In this document: piece by piece, positions 35,629 to 47,672 of the stretch | Layout of the letters: every line of letters starts with the position of its first letter | How positions within the stretch are numbered: the stretch's first letter is position 1 | NCBI GenBank assembly: GCA_031772625.1 | Contig: CM062816.1 | Coordinates: 1,669,275,058-1,669,339,057, forward strand | Direction of reading: 5' to 3' | Source of the DNA: Pinus tabuliformis | Lineage: Eukaryota > Streptophyta > Pinopsida > Pinales > Pinaceae | DNA: 64,000 bases | Notes under the pieces: model-generated | Seen by the model: only the letters and a program-made list of their open reading frames with translations | The model's database searches: none | What the model was told of the DNA's origin: nothing | Program-made: the position numbers and the translations under genes

Positions 35629-36325
35629 CCACTCACATAAGCAACAACACTCCCCTCCTTGTATGATTGCCTATTTTTTAGTGCTCTATAATGTTGCTTC
35701 TTGGTTTGATAGCTTCACCAATCGATTTGATTCATTTTCAAATTTGGAAAATAGTGCACATTTTAATTTTTTATCTACAAGGAAAACAAACCTCCTTGGG
35801 TGAGAAGAGAACATGTAAATTGTTTTATCTCCTTATTTTCAATTTCACTAGATTAAAATTTGTAATCAGGCTTAAATTTGGCCATTTTTACATTTATTTT
35901 TAAAATATGCATGGTGCACTTCAAAGGCTTGGCTCTTAATAGACTCTTCGATGGTGCTTCCTGTGAATTTATAGGAAGCTACAAACTAGTCCATCTAGGA
36001 GGACACTCGATTAATGGTGTGCTATAAAAACAACACACCTAAATGCTTCAGAAAGCAATAATGATGCGTTATGTGCTAGAAGATGCATCGATGATTAGAT
36101 TCATGATTATATCAATATCAATTCCTTTGGGGGACACATTGTTATTAGTGTGTTATAAAACAAAAATCATTAAAATAACCATCTTAGATTCATGGTGTGT
36201 CTCATCTTAGAAGAGGCACTGATGTGCATCTTGGTGTGTTTGTTGACTATGTGAACATCATTGTGTTATAAATTACAATGTAGCAAAATGATGGTGCATG
36301 TAGTTTTATCATAGACACTGTTGTG
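35629..36325. repeat. Repeat S, copy 2, right part
   Basis: Continues S after gypsy-2 and matches 28099-28770, for example tagtgctcta.aatgttgcttctt and tttagaagagg.actgatgtgcat. It ends near ctgttgtgcagagaga. Confidence 0.85.
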
Positions 36326-36950
36326 CAGAGAGAGATTAGGCCTTCTTTATTGTCTTTGCAAGTTTGTAATTATACTGACAAGTAGCTATGTGTATCACTT
36401 TGCAGGAGTGAGATTATAAGGATTCACACATCGAGATGCATGTAGTTCTCATAGTGCATCGCAGGCTTGGAAGATTTGGATTTCTCAAATACTTTGAGTT
36501 CTCCACATTTTTTTCCAAATGAAGGCTTATTGAATGAGATTGTGTAAATGTGGAGGCCATAGGAGGACATATTTGAACTACGTGGATAACTAGTATACCT
36601 GAGCACCTTGATTAATATTTATTTCTTGATTATGCTCCTTATTTGAGGGGAGCAGGATGACTTTCCTTTAAATTTAGACATGGGTAGATAAGTTGATCAA
36701 TTGGTTATCTAGTACTTTAGAGATCTATATGGTCGAGAGGGAGGCTCATTATATATCGCGACCATTCATAACCTACTAACTTGAGCAGTGACTACCACAG
36801 TAGCACATATTTATGTCTCACCAAAAGGTCATTGGATAATGTTGGATATTGTGTTGTGATTGATATCAAAGTTAGGGGCTCGATTGAGAATGTCAAAGTT
36901 ATGGGGAGATTATTGGATTTTTTTTTTCAAAGACAAGGGGAGTCTACAAA
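36326..36950. other. No gene recognised
   Basis: Contains only short frames. A T run (36919-36927) and the purine-rich aaagacaaggggagtc lie next to LTR copy D. Confidence 0.4.
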
Positions 36951-37298
36951 TGATCCATAAATTACAGTGGATTTTCCATTGGACAGTTCGTCAGAACAAA
37001 TATACTAAATTATAATGAAAATTCAAAATCTACACTATGAGGGTTATTATATTTTCTTATATTTTTGGATTCATTAATTACTTTGTTATGCTTATCCATG
37101 CAATATATGAATTACAAGAAATAGAGAAAATACACAAATAAAATCACTTGCAACCATGATAACACAAGATATAACCTAGGAAACCCTCACAAGAGAAAAC
37201 CCAAATGGAAGGTGAGACTACTCCGCTCTCTCTTTTTCTGAATGGAAAAGGAAGCAAGTACACAGAAGTGAGACATATGGCTCGTGGGATGCTATGGT
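36951..37298 (-). repeat. Family-G LTR copy D, left part
   Basis: Starts TGATCCATAAATTAC and aligns with copies A and C (gtggatattccacttg-like start, ggaaaccctcacaagagaaaaccca near 37180). It is interrupted by LTR element E after 37298 and resumes at 41140. Confidence 0.75.
37294..37298. repeat. Target-site duplication of element E (left)
   Basis: atggt here and atagt at 41135-41139 agree at 4 of 5. Copy A of the host LTR reads acagt at this place. Confidence 0.75.
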
Positions 37299-37476
37299 TG
37301 TTAAAAACACACAAATAATAGCCATATTTGGATAACAGTGTGATTCCATATTATTGACAAGATGTATATATAAATACATTTGTTTGACCCTTAGTTTCAT
37401 ATTCTAAGAGGTCTCTTGGACTTCTATGGTTGTTGGCATTCATCCAGACCAACCCTAATGGAATAAGTGCCCAACA
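37299..37476 (-). repeat. Element E 3' LTR
   Basis: TGTTAAAAACAC to GCCCAACA, 178 bp. Confidence 0.85.
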
Positions 37477-37486
37477 TTCCCCCCTT
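37477..37486 (-). promoter_or_regulatory. Element E polypurine tract
   Basis: AAGGGGGGAA on minus, touching the 3' LTR. Confidence 0.8.
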
Positions 37487-40400
37487 GATCCGAAGGGGTG
37501 TGTATGAGTCCAAGAATAGAGTTGAAATACAAAAGTGCATGAGAGCCAATAGTTTGATGTGCTCTTTGAATTGGTGGTTTAAGGAAGACGAAAAACCAAA
37601 TGAGGTATAAGAACATCAAGTTTCTACCAGTGGTGGTTTATGCTTGACCACCAATTCTAGAACTAAGCTTGAAGTAGTTTTTGGAACAATTCCAAATATG
37701 GATAGAAGCTGAAGTATTCTACAAAGTGGAAGTGCTCCGTGATGATTGTTTGAAGATGACCGCAAATTGATGTAGTATAAACCAAAGTCTTCTATTGATG
37801 GTGGTTTAAGGCAGACCACCAACTAAAAAAATGCTCATAGAGCATGACTCTGTCTTTGTCTACAACTTTGAATCTAGCTATGGTTGACTATGGTAGTTGG
37901 ATTTGGTTCAGGTTGTGGCACAGGCTCGCTTAATATGGCTTCGAATATTGTCGCTGACCATCAATTCCCCCTTATTACATACAATATGATAAGATGAATA
38001 TATCTCCATTGCAAGACATACCAATACTCGAGAATGAACTCTGAGGTATGGCTAATATATCTTCTTGGTTGTTGAAGACCATTTCCAAGAAGTGATCCAT
38101 CTAAGGTGAATCTTTGTTCTTGCAGGAGCCTTGCTTCTGGAACATATCTCTGAACAATGAGTATGTTTTCCACAATTCTCATAAGGGTGAAGATCAAAAC
38201 ACTGATCTTTCACATGGCCAACCTAATTACAATGTTGGCGTCTAACAATTTGAAGTGGTTATGGAAGAGGATGTATCAGGTGAAGATGAATTGTCCCGAA
38301 GAAGTCCAATAGTTTGAAACTGGATGGACTTGAAGCAGTCTGGAATGTGAAAGGAAAAATCCTTGTCATATCCAGGACCAATTATGTTCTTGTTGCTGAT
38401 AAGTTCTTCCTAAGGTCTGATGATGGGCTTAGGAAGTGTAACCTAAACCTTTGCATCTTCATGCAAATGTGCTCCTGAAATGACTTCACTGATATGATCA
38501 ATTTGTAGCTATTGATGGGAGTCAACTTCAAACTCAAAAAGGGAGTTATTCTAAACAAGAACCCATTCAGAATGTTGACTCTTCGATTGTAGTTCATATT
38601 GCTGTAGTTGTGACTCAAGTTGGAGAAACTCAATATTTTCCCATGCATGTTGTAGTGGCTTTACCGATTTTGACTATGTTGTTAGCAGTAGACAATATTA
38701 GAGTGCTCAATAACTCTAATAATCCATCAATGAAGGCCATCTCACAACAATTGAAGTAGATGAATAGTGTTGGCATTAATCGAAAATGTACTCATTCACA
38801 ATGTGATTCAAGAAGTTACAAAAAGGACTATTAGGACATTGCACATGAGTGTAGTACATAAGAAGAAATCATAAGTATCTTCATAACATCACAAATGATC
38901 GCATAGGTAGGAAAGGAAATATATCAAGTGAATCAAATCATTCCCTTAATATCGTGAAAACAACAAAACCACATTTTGAAATAACAAAAATGAGTGTTCT
39001 ATAATTTATCTTTTCTTAAAATGTAGATAATGTTGCCTCATTCTCAAGAGCTAACTTAGTTTTTGTAAATGCGAAACCTAGGATCGATAACATTCCAGAG
39101 AACTCTATTAGAAGCAACAAAATAAAGCTACAACAAATCCTATTGCACGTACCTTAGAAAATTTTTGCAGCCTCTCTTCAAACGAATAAATACTTACCTA
39201 TGCCCTCAAGTTGCATATAAACTTACAAAGATGAGCAACCCAATCAACAATGTATGAATGAAATTCCCTTTCGGCCTACAAAGAATCATGATAAGGACAA
39301 TACAATAGAGGATACACACTGCAAATGCGTGCTCTAGACAATCGTGCCGAGATGGAGAGATTCTTAAACTATAAGAAGAAGAATGAGTTATGTAGTCGTC
39401 TCACTTCCTTTGTTTGGAAGGAACAAGAATCTAAGATAATCTACAACTCCAATATCAACACTGCCCACCACTTAGTCAATAGTTGCACAAAAATTCTTCA
39501 TAGGTTGCTTCCTAAAGAGCAATGTATATCCATAGCTTGTTTTTCAATCCTTTTCAATGTTGTCCCAATGCACTATATGATAGGATGGTCTATTTACAAG
39601 CTGAATTGATGGTCTTGCTCTAGAGGAGATCCACAACTACATGATCTCACAGAGCAGAGTCATCGCAGGGCACTTACTGGAATGAATAATATGAAACAAC
39701 ATGTTGTTTTTTAGCACATTTCCAAGTTCTCAGTTGACATTGTCCTTGTTCAATACAGAAGGGTGCCCTGTCAAAAAAGAGTGGAATTAGGTTCACCATC
39801 AATGGTCACTCATACTTCAATCTAGTTATCATCACTAACATTGGCAGAACAAAGGATGTCGAGGTTGTTTCTATTAAAGGCTTTAAGAGTGGATGGCAAC
39901 CAATGCATGACCAAGTTTTATTTTGTTTGCGAACAACAGGTGACAAGGTCGAAACCCGTCTGACACCTTGCCCGTTTAGGGTTTTCTTTTACATTTTAAA
40001 TAAAATAAAGCTTCGTGTGTCATAGTAACTTGAGAAGGCTCCCATGAGCTATAAATCCAAGTTTAATACTTGAACCTTACTATTGCAAAACCCACCCACC
40101 AAATTTTCTTGTTTAACCATTTATTGAATGCCTTGAAAGTCTCTTGGGAATCTTGTTCAATATCGATAATAGTATCAAGTTTTTGTTAATTCAATATTGC
40201 TAGGGTAGGAACCAAATAACTGCCATTTTTTTTTCTATTTCAACAAATTGAATAAGGATTGTTTCTATAAATAAGAAAATAATGTGTGTATAACTTGAAA
40301 ATTCTAATCAACTCTGCGCGGTGACGAAATCAAATCTTATGCCATCAATTTTTTTTGAGGGAGCTCCAAATTAAATGAACATAAATTCAAGGAAAACATA

Positions 40401-40942
40401 TTTTTTTCCTTCACAAATCTAATGAAGGAAATAATCTAAATATTTTCACTTGACTTTGAGGAGCCTTAGCAAAAGGGAAAAACTAAGAAATGAAAATGTC
40501 GAGACAAGTGAAAACGTTCAGATAGAAGAACAAACATGAATTTTAGTGATAATAATAGATATGATTGGCAAAGATGCAAAACAAGCTGAGTGTTACAACC
40601 AACATGTTAAGGGCATAACAATTTGAGTATTCGTCTTTTTTTTTTGAAGAGAACGCAAGACAAGGATGACATACCTAAGAGAAATAATAGGTCTCCGCTA
40701 TGAAAAATGCACAACAAGGAAAGAATGACATGGTAGGGAATGTTTTCTTAGGGCTCTGACAACAACAAAGGCATAACTGATAGGCAGAGAGATAGTCTAA
40801 GAAACCAATTTGTCTTTCACTAATAACCATAAACTTGTTTGTTACGATTCTAGGTAAACTATGAAATACAACTCTAGTCACTTAAGGAGAGCCCTAGTTG
40901 ATGAAGACCACAAAATTGGTAGTTGGTGAAGGCCACACATCG
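37487..40942. other. Element E interior
   Basis: Contains GGTGGTTTA...GACCACCA-type short inverted blocks near 37581, 37628 and 37799 and otherwise unremarkable AT-rich DNA. No gag, protease, RT, RNase H or integrase motif was found by eye on minus. On plus a 94-codon frame (39325-39609) has mixed composition and starts MRALDNRAEMERFLNYKKKN, but no family is recognised. Confidence 0.5.
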
Positions 40943-40956
40943 TGGCTTTAATACCC
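40943..40956 (-). promoter_or_regulatory. Element E primer-binding site
   Basis: GGGTATTAAAGCCA on minus, directly after the 5' LTR. It is a decayed form of TGGTATCAGAGCCA (initiator Met). Confidence 0.75.
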
Positions 40957-41134
40957 TGTTAAACACACACAAATAATAGGTAGATTTGGATAACTGTGTG
41001 ATTCCATATTATTCACAAGATGCACATATAAATGCATTTGTCTGACCCTTGGTTTCATATTCCAAGATGCCTCCTGAAATTCTATGGTTGTTGGGATTCC
41101 TCCAAACCAACCCTAACAGATTAGGTTTCCAAAA
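40957..41134 (-). repeat. Element E 5' LTR
   Basis: TGTTAAACACAC to TTTCCAAAA, 178 bp. The terminal CA has mutated to AA. Confidence 0.85.
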
Positions 41135-41139
41135 ATAGT

Positions 41140-41600
41140 ATAAAACCCTCTTTTTTTGCTCTATCTTTATTCACTCTCAACTAATATGCTAATCTATTGG
41201 AATTAAATGCACTAAAATAGAATGAAGACCCTTTTCCTCCTAGTGGCTTGATTATAACACAACCCAATATTATACTAGTAGTTAAGTTTCACTCCAACTC
41301 TTGACTATAGCTACAATGTCGATTATCCTAGATTTGTCTTCATCATGATCATGTGGCTAGCCCCAATTCCATGAATAATGGGGGTTGACATGCCATCTTC
41401 TTGAATCATGGCAGTCGAAACAAGAAGGTCAATTTCTAGGTGGCATAAACTCTTAATATAGAATCTGATGGAGGCGATTCTTGTGACGTTGGAACGACAT
41501 CTATGTGTAAAATAGCACTAGGGTGTTGTTGATGGCCAAAAATGACTAATATAAACAATGTGGAGATCACCTGTTCAAATCCCTAATTAAGCCTTTATCT
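41140..41600 (-). repeat. Family-G LTR copy D, right part
   Basis: Resumes the host LTR after element E. It shares cctagtggc..gattataacacaaccc, ccatgaataatgggggttgac and gtcgaaacaagaaggtcaa with copies A and C, then loses similarity. The exact end is not visible. Confidence 0.65.
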
Positions 41601-42118
41601 ATTTGGAATGTGATTTCGGCTGGTTGTAATGGGTCTAGTTACCCCCTCACTCTCCCCGTTGACTTGTGATGTTTCTAATTACCATAAACAAGAAGATAGA
41701 TATCATATTTACCCACTTGCAACTAGCTTACAAGGAAGCAATCCTTAAGCTGACACAAGGGCTCAACCAAGCCACTAATGAGATTTCCCACTTCTAAGAA
41801 AGCAATTAATTAATCTAATTCTAAATACAAATATAAATTTGAATGCAATCTAATATATCATGCAAGTAACAAAAGTAAATCCTAGGTCTATCTTGATTAA
41901 AAGAAGGATTAGTCCCCCTCTCAATCAAGTGCAAGGTATTGAAATTTGGACTAGCTTGAATTTAGAATAAAAATGAATTTAACATGCTAAGGAAATAGTT
42001 CCAAGGCCTGCTACTACTTCAAACAAATATGCACATTCATCTATATGATAAATAGTTATCAAATCTTTGTTGAACATATATCTAACTTCAAATGGAAATG
42101 TATTCAAGCCAATAAATC
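41601..42118. other. No gene recognised
   Basis: Left flank of copia-2, continuous with 47855 onward before that insertion. No coding frame seen. Confidence 0.4.
42114..42118. repeat. Target-site duplication aaatc of copia-2 (left)
   Basis: Identical to 47850-47854. Confidence 0.92.
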
Positions 42119-42272
42119 TGTTGATACCTAATCATTGGGATTGGGTGAACATTTATAAATAATGTAAACAGTAAATAATGGTAAATGAAGAGTCACTCCC
42201 TCCTATATATAACCATGAGTAATCTTAATGAAGAAACATAATTCATTTAAGGAGTTACCTCCTGGCGTGACA
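42119..42272 (+). repeat. Copia-2 5' LTR
   Basis: 154 bp, TGTTGATACC to GGCGTGACA, with a tcctatatataacc TATA-like box near 42210-42222. Confidence 0.93.
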
Positions 42273-42286
42273 TGGTATCAAAGCCA
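42273..42286 (+). promoter_or_regulatory. Copia-2 primer-binding site
   Basis: TGGTATCAAAGCCA directly after the 5' LTR, complementary to initiator-Met tRNA with one likely mismatch. Confidence 0.9.
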
Positions 42287-43465
42287 ACCCCCATTTTTAG
42301 CATTTTTTGCATTGTAACTCCTACTAATTTCCTGCCATTTTCCTCTGTCCATCTGCCTTTTTTTCTTCTCGTACTCTGTGCTGGTCCGTGTGAACTGTCC
42401 ATGTTGTTGTGCCTCCATGCTGGATTGAACACAACCAAGAGTATTAATCTGTGAAGGAGATGAAGCGTTTTGAAGCATGGGCTTGTAATATTTACTGAGA
42501 GTAAGGAGCGAAAGGAGCGAAAGGAGCTAAAGCATTAAGCTGGTAATTTTGGTTGAAACTCCTGGTGCTGCTGGTGATCTCGACGTGAACTATGGTGAAC
42601 TGTGCATTTGGTAGAAAATCTTGAGCGGTAAATCTTATTGTATGTTTCGTATGTTATGATGCATTGAGTTCCTTTTGATGGCCATGAACCATATGCATTG
42701 ATGTAAATGGATTTATGAAAATTGTTGAAGTAATCTTGAATATTTTGAAGACCGTACATTCCAGGTATATGTTGTTCCATGCTGCTGCTCCCTCATATTG
42801 CTAGTCAATACTCCACTACAATACCACTGCGTGTTTAACCCACTGCAATACCATCTTGTAGGAATAAGAGGCATAACCACTCATACAATTAACAGGAAAA
42901 TACAAAAAAAACATTGAGTGCTTAAAACAAGATTTCATAACGAGGGTCCCGACCATCAAAAGATGAAGAGGCAGCACTGTTTTGAATAATCAGAATCGCT
43001 TTGCAGGGGTTTTGTAGGTTTTAGCCCCTCAAGCAATCTGTTTTTGTCCACATTTTCCATTGGGAACAACTGACCCTTGTAAACGTTGAAACTGTAATAC
43101 CTCTGCTCCTCACTGTTATGCTGAATGTTATCCGCTCCTCACTGTTATGTTGAATTCTATCTGCTCCCTACGTTGAATGCGTTAATAGCAACCATTAATA
43201 CCTCCACATACAACACTTCACCAGATACACCCTCCACCCATTAATACCTCCCCATATAACCCTCCCCCACATAATACCTCTATAAAAAAAAATTACACCA
43301 GAATATAAGTGATTTTTTCACAGTATATTACTAGTAGAGGTGCAATTTCTTACAGTCTATTGCCATCATTTTTTTTTATTTTTTTATTTTTTTATTTTTT
43401 ATTTTTTATTTTTTTATTTTTTTATTTTTTTATTTTTTATTTTTATACAGTACACAAATTTTAAA
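42287..43465 (+). other. Copia-2 leader
   Basis: Untranslated leader upstream of gag. It ends in an A/T homopolymer tract (about 43365-43445). Small direct duplications such as gagcgaaag gagcgaaag (42508-42525) and ctcctcactgttatg (43110, 43134) are visible. No ORF of interest. Confidence 0.6.
43368..43445 (+). repeat. (T6-9 A)n simple repeat
   Basis: About ten runs of 6-9 T separated by single A in the copia-2 leader. They generate a false Phe/Ile/Tyr N-terminus in front of gag. Confidence 0.9.
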
Positions 43466-44494
43466 ATGCATTCATTGATATCTATTGTGGGAGTGGTTCT
43501 CACCAAGAAGGAGAACTATCCTGAGTGGTCTCGGAAGATCAAACACACTCTCATTTTCAATGAGTTGTGGAAAGGAGTTTGTGTAGGAGAAGGAGATAAT
43601 GAACCTGCAAATCCTACCTCAGACAAGGAATTCTCTATTTGGGAAAACAAGAACAGCAAGGCCTATGCCTTGATTGCAACATCTGTAAATGAAGAGGTGA
43701 GTCACCATATTTCACCATTTTCAAATGCTTTTGAAGCCTTATAGAAATTGAAGGAACTCTATCACTCACACTCTGTTCTTGAAGTTGTCCAATTGATGAT
43801 TAAATTGTTCATTCTTGAATTACAAAACAATGATCCTCTTGCTCTGGCATCAGAAGTAAAATATATTATGCATGATATCAAAGTCACTAATGTTAAAATA
43901 GACATTCCTCTAATAGCTTTTGTCAAGGCACTTTATCCCACTTATTCAAATTATCTTAAGTCATTGCAAGCAAATGGAAACCTCAAAGAGATTACCTTTG
44001 ACTCCCTTGTGAATAAATTTGCTGAGAGAGAGAAATTTTTTGGGAAGAAGATAGCTCCGTAGCCTTCTGAAGAAGCTGTGTGTCTTACACATAGAGAGAA
44101 GAATCATGCTCAAGATTCTTCCAGAGGAAGAGGTGGTCGAAGAGGAAGAGGAAGAAGAAATTTCAGAGGTAGGGGGGCCATACACTCTCAAGGAGAAAAG
44201 TTTTATCTTCATTGCATATGTTGCAATAGAGATGGGTCATGTGATGCATCCACATGCAAGTTGCCTTGGGAAAAAATTGAGCAAGAAATAAATCAAGCCA
44301 AAGGTAAAACCAATGACAAAGAGAAAGGTAAAGCACCTAAATCCGCTCACTATGTTGTGTCACATTGTAATATTGGAGTAAATGAAGATTTGTTTAATGC
44401 TTCACTTGCTTCTTGGAAAAATGATTGGTTGCTTGATTCAGGAGCAAATTTCCACATGAATTTTAGAAGAGATTTTTTTAAAATAATTTATTGA
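43466..44494 (+). pseudogene. Copia-2 gag and start of protease
   Basis: Probable start ATG at 43466 (MHSLISIVG), after the T-rich leader. The frame carries TAG stops at 43742-43744 and 44060-44062. It encodes the copia gag domain (NYPEWSRKIKHTLIFNELW, later YPTYSNYLKSLQ), then a Gly/Arg-rich basic stretch at about 44115-44180, and a cysteine cluster (CICCNRDG...C) where the knuckle would be. The protease DSGANFHM follows at about 44436-44460. Frame is lost at a T run near 44470-44480. Confidence 0.85.
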
Positions 44495-44495
44495 T

Positions 44496-45790
44496 AATGT
44501 TGATGGAGTAGTATACTTTGTAGACAAATCAAAACTCAAGCCATCAGGGCTTCGCACAATCAGGCTCAAATTTCCTGGTCTTCCAGACTTTCTTCTGCAT
44601 GATGTTTTATATCTCCCACAACTGAGGAGAAACTTGTTGTCCTTGGTCCACATCCGCCAGCAAGGACACTCCATTCATATGTTTGATGGCAAGGTTGAGG
44701 TCAGAAAAGCATCAAATCACTCACTTGTCATGATGGGGATAGAAGAAGAAATACTTTTGAAGCTGCAAGGTACCTCTGCTTGTGCACAAAAATTCTCATA
44801 CAATTCTCATTATGATGAAGGTACATTTCCATCAAGTTTATTATGGCATGCTAGATTTGGACACTTGAACTATGCCATCCTTCACTTGTTGAAGAAAAAT
44901 GGTGTTACTAGTTTGCCCACAATTCCTAGCAAACTTAAGTAATGTGATGCTTGTATTCTAGGAGAGCATAGCAAATAGTCTTTTCATGATTCACATTCCA
45001 GAGCACATAGAAAACTTGAACTTAGTCATTCAGATTTATGCGGTCCAATGCTTGTTCCTTCTGCAAATGGAAATAAATATATGATGACATTTATTGATGA
45101 CTACACCAGAATGTGTTGGGTTTATTTATTGAAGAAAAAATTTGATGTTTTTCAAACATTCAAGAACTTTCATACATGGATTGAAAATGACGCACAATCT
45201 CCTATTGGCTCTATTCACACTGATAATGGAAAATAATACACTTCAAATGAATTTGAAAACTATCTTCGCCAGCATGGGATCAAGCATCAAACAACCGTGA
45301 CTTATAATCCCCAACATAATGGAGTAGCTTAAATAATGAATAGGACAATCTTAAATATGGTACATTCCATGATGTTTTCCGAGAATGTAAAATTGGTGTT
45401 TTGGGCTGATGCAGTTCTTTGTGTTGTATATGTAAAGAATAGATGTCCATCTAATGCTATTAGAAACAAGACTCGTTATGAAATGTGGTATGGCCACATT
45501 CGTTCAGTATAGAATCTCAGCGTCTTAGGTACCACCTGTTATGCCTTGATACCAAAGGTACAAAGAAACAAACTTGGGGCAAGGAGTCGTAAGTTTATCT
45601 TCTTGGGGTTTTCAAATACCTCCAAAGCATACTGTCTCTATGATGAAGTTAATAATAAGTTTTTTATATCTAGAGATGTAATATTTCTTGAATCTTCCAA
45701 CACTGACAATGTTGTTGAGCAACAACTTGATCGCTTGGATAGATTCGGACATGAAAAATTATTTCAAGAATTTGATAATTAGATTCCACA
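44496..45790 (+). pseudogene. Copia-2 integrase
   Basis: From the frameshift onward: LLSLVHIRQQGHSIHMFDG (end of protease linker), then the HHCC domain (LWHARFGHLNY at about 44843, CDACILGEHSK at about 44946). Core motifs are SDLCGP (first Asp, about 45033), FIDDYTRMCWVYLL, HTDNGK (second Asp, about 45218) and NPQHNGVA followed by TAA at 45330-45332, exactly where the third catalytic residue Glu belongs. Other stops lie at 44940, 44976 and 45234. The C-terminal part continues to about 45782. Inactive. Confidence 0.85.
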
Positions 45791-46173
45791 TCTTGAAGGG
45801 GGGATTCCTATACTGGATCAATCTGTGGAATCTTCTTCTGAAGCACTCTCTCCCCCACATGAAGCTCCAACCACTGATGATACTTTGAGTGACATGATTG
45901 ACAAAATTGGAAGACTTAATCTTGATTTAGAGCAGCTTGGACCATCTCAGAAAGGTCCCCCAAAATGGTTGACAAAGACACTTGAACTAGTGTTCATCTT
46001 GATGAGGTTGAAAAGACAGGAACAAGAAATTCAACCAAGCAAAATGGAGGTGGTGTAGATAATTCTGATTCACCTATTGATATGGATGTTTCTTATGATT
46101 GTGAATTGAATTTGTCTCAGATTTTGAGCCAACTTCCTTCAATGAAGCCACTTCTCATGATGAATGGAAAGAA

Positions 46174-47540
46174 GTGATGCAAAAGGAGTATGATGCCTTG
46201 ATAAAGAATGGCACTTTGAAGCTGGTTGGTCATCCATTCGGAACCAAACCAATTGGTTGCAAGTGGGTCTACAAGAACAAGTATAAATTTGATGGCTCAC
46301 TTGATAAGCACAAAGCCAGGCTTGTGGCAAAAGGTTTTGCACAAAACGAAGGGGTCAATTATGAGGAGACTTCCCCCCCACAACAAAATGGGCTACCATT
46401 CGGACACTCTTTTCCTTGGTAGCTCAGAATGATTGGAAAGTCCATCAAATGGATGTAAAAACTGCTTTCTTGAATGGAGATATGAAAGAAAATGTTTTTA
46501 TGTCCCATCTAGAAGGATTTGTTACGAAGGGACATGAACATAAAGTATGCAAAATTGTGAAATCCTTGTATGGCCTCAAGCAAGCACCACGAACTTGGTA
46601 TGAAAAGTTAACTGAGCATCTTCTGAAACTCAACATCAAATATTATGATCTTGATGACGCAAATTTGTTTGTCAAGAAAGTCGACAAAATAGTTGTATAT
46701 CTTGTGGTATATGTAGATGATCTTTTGATGATAGGGAACAATGAGAGCTACATAGTATCCATAAAGAAGGAATTGAGGAAAGTTTTTGGAATGATTGACT
46801 TGGGTTATGTTTACTACTATCTTGGTATTGAAGTAACTCAACATCCGAAGTATATATTCCTCTCTCAAAAGAAGTACATTGGAGATATTTTAAATAGGTT
46901 TGGCATGGCTGAGTGCAATCCTTTGACTACTCCAATGGAACAAAACTTAAAGCTCACATCCATTGAAGGAAAAGAATTTGAGGATGCAACAAGGTATAGA
47001 CAACTTGTAGGAAGTCTCAACTACCTGACTACTACCAGACCAGATATTTCATTTGCTATTGGAATCCTCTCTAGGTTTATGCAAAAGCATTGTGAAGGAC
47101 ATTGGTCTGCTGCAAAAAGAGTTCTAAAGTACTTGAAGGGAACCCAATATTTTGTACTCAAGTATACACAGGTGGGCGACTTCAATGTCATTGGATACCT
47201 TGATTTAGACTTCGATGGAGATAAAGAAACTGGGGTATCTACTTCAGGCTATGTTATGAGTCTTGGATCAAGAGCTGTCTCTTGGAGATCACACAAACAA
47301 TCAGTTCCAACATATTCCACAACAAAGGTAGAATATGTGGCAGCTGCTGTAGCAAAAAAATAAATTGTGTGGCTCAGGAAAATTCTGGAAGATTTGCAGA
47401 TAAAAAAAATACATTCAACTCCACTCATGATTGACAACACCTCTGCAATAAAGTTGGCCAAGAACCCAAACTTCCATGATTGAACGTAGCACATCAATAC
47501 AAAATAACATCTGATTCGACATCATATTGAGGCCAAGACA
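46174..47540 (+). pseudogene. Copia-2 reverse transcriptase and RNase H
   Basis: First part 46174-46380 (WVYKNKYKFDGSLDKHKARL), then a frameshift at a C run (about 46373-46381). The second frame is open from 46416 to 47363 with [25 protein letters not shown], the catalytic YVDD at 46710-46721, YLGIEVTQ and the RNase H region (STSGYVMSLGSRAVSWRSHKQ). A TAA at 47361-47363 cuts RNase H, and the frame continues degenerate to about 47540 with LMIDNTSAIKLAKNP. RT catalytic residues are intact, but the polyprotein is broken upstream and downstream. Confidence 0.88.
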
Positions 47541-47661
47541 ATCCATCTACGCCATTGTTCCACTAATGAGTAGATTGCGGACATCTTCACCAAAGCACTT
47601 GGAAGAGAAAAGTTCAAAAGATTCAGAACAATGCTTGGACTCACCAACGCCCCTTCAGATT

Positions 47662-47672
47662 AAGGGGGGGAA
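47662..47672 (+). promoter_or_regulatory. Copia-2 polypurine tract
   Basis: AAGGGGGGGAA directly before the 3' LTR. Confidence 0.9.

Larger units (their letters stand above)
37299..41134 (-). mobile_element. Element E: 3.8-kb LTR element without recognisable proteins
   Basis: 3836 bp. Two LTRs of exactly 178 bp align without gaps at roughly 84 percent by eye. A polypurine tract lies beside the left LTR and an initiator-Met-like PBS beside the right LTR, which fixes the orientation as minus. The 3.48-kb interior has no frame resembling gag or pol on either strand. The longest frame is 94 codons, on plus at 39325-39609. It therefore looks like a non-autonomous LTR element, larger than TRIMs and of LARD type. 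A fully decayed copia is an alternative. It sits inside family-G copy D. Confidence 0.82.

Noticed and set aside
42247-42478. Short overlapping frames in the copia-2 leader
   Set aside because: They overlap the PBS and leader on both strands and show no conserved motif.
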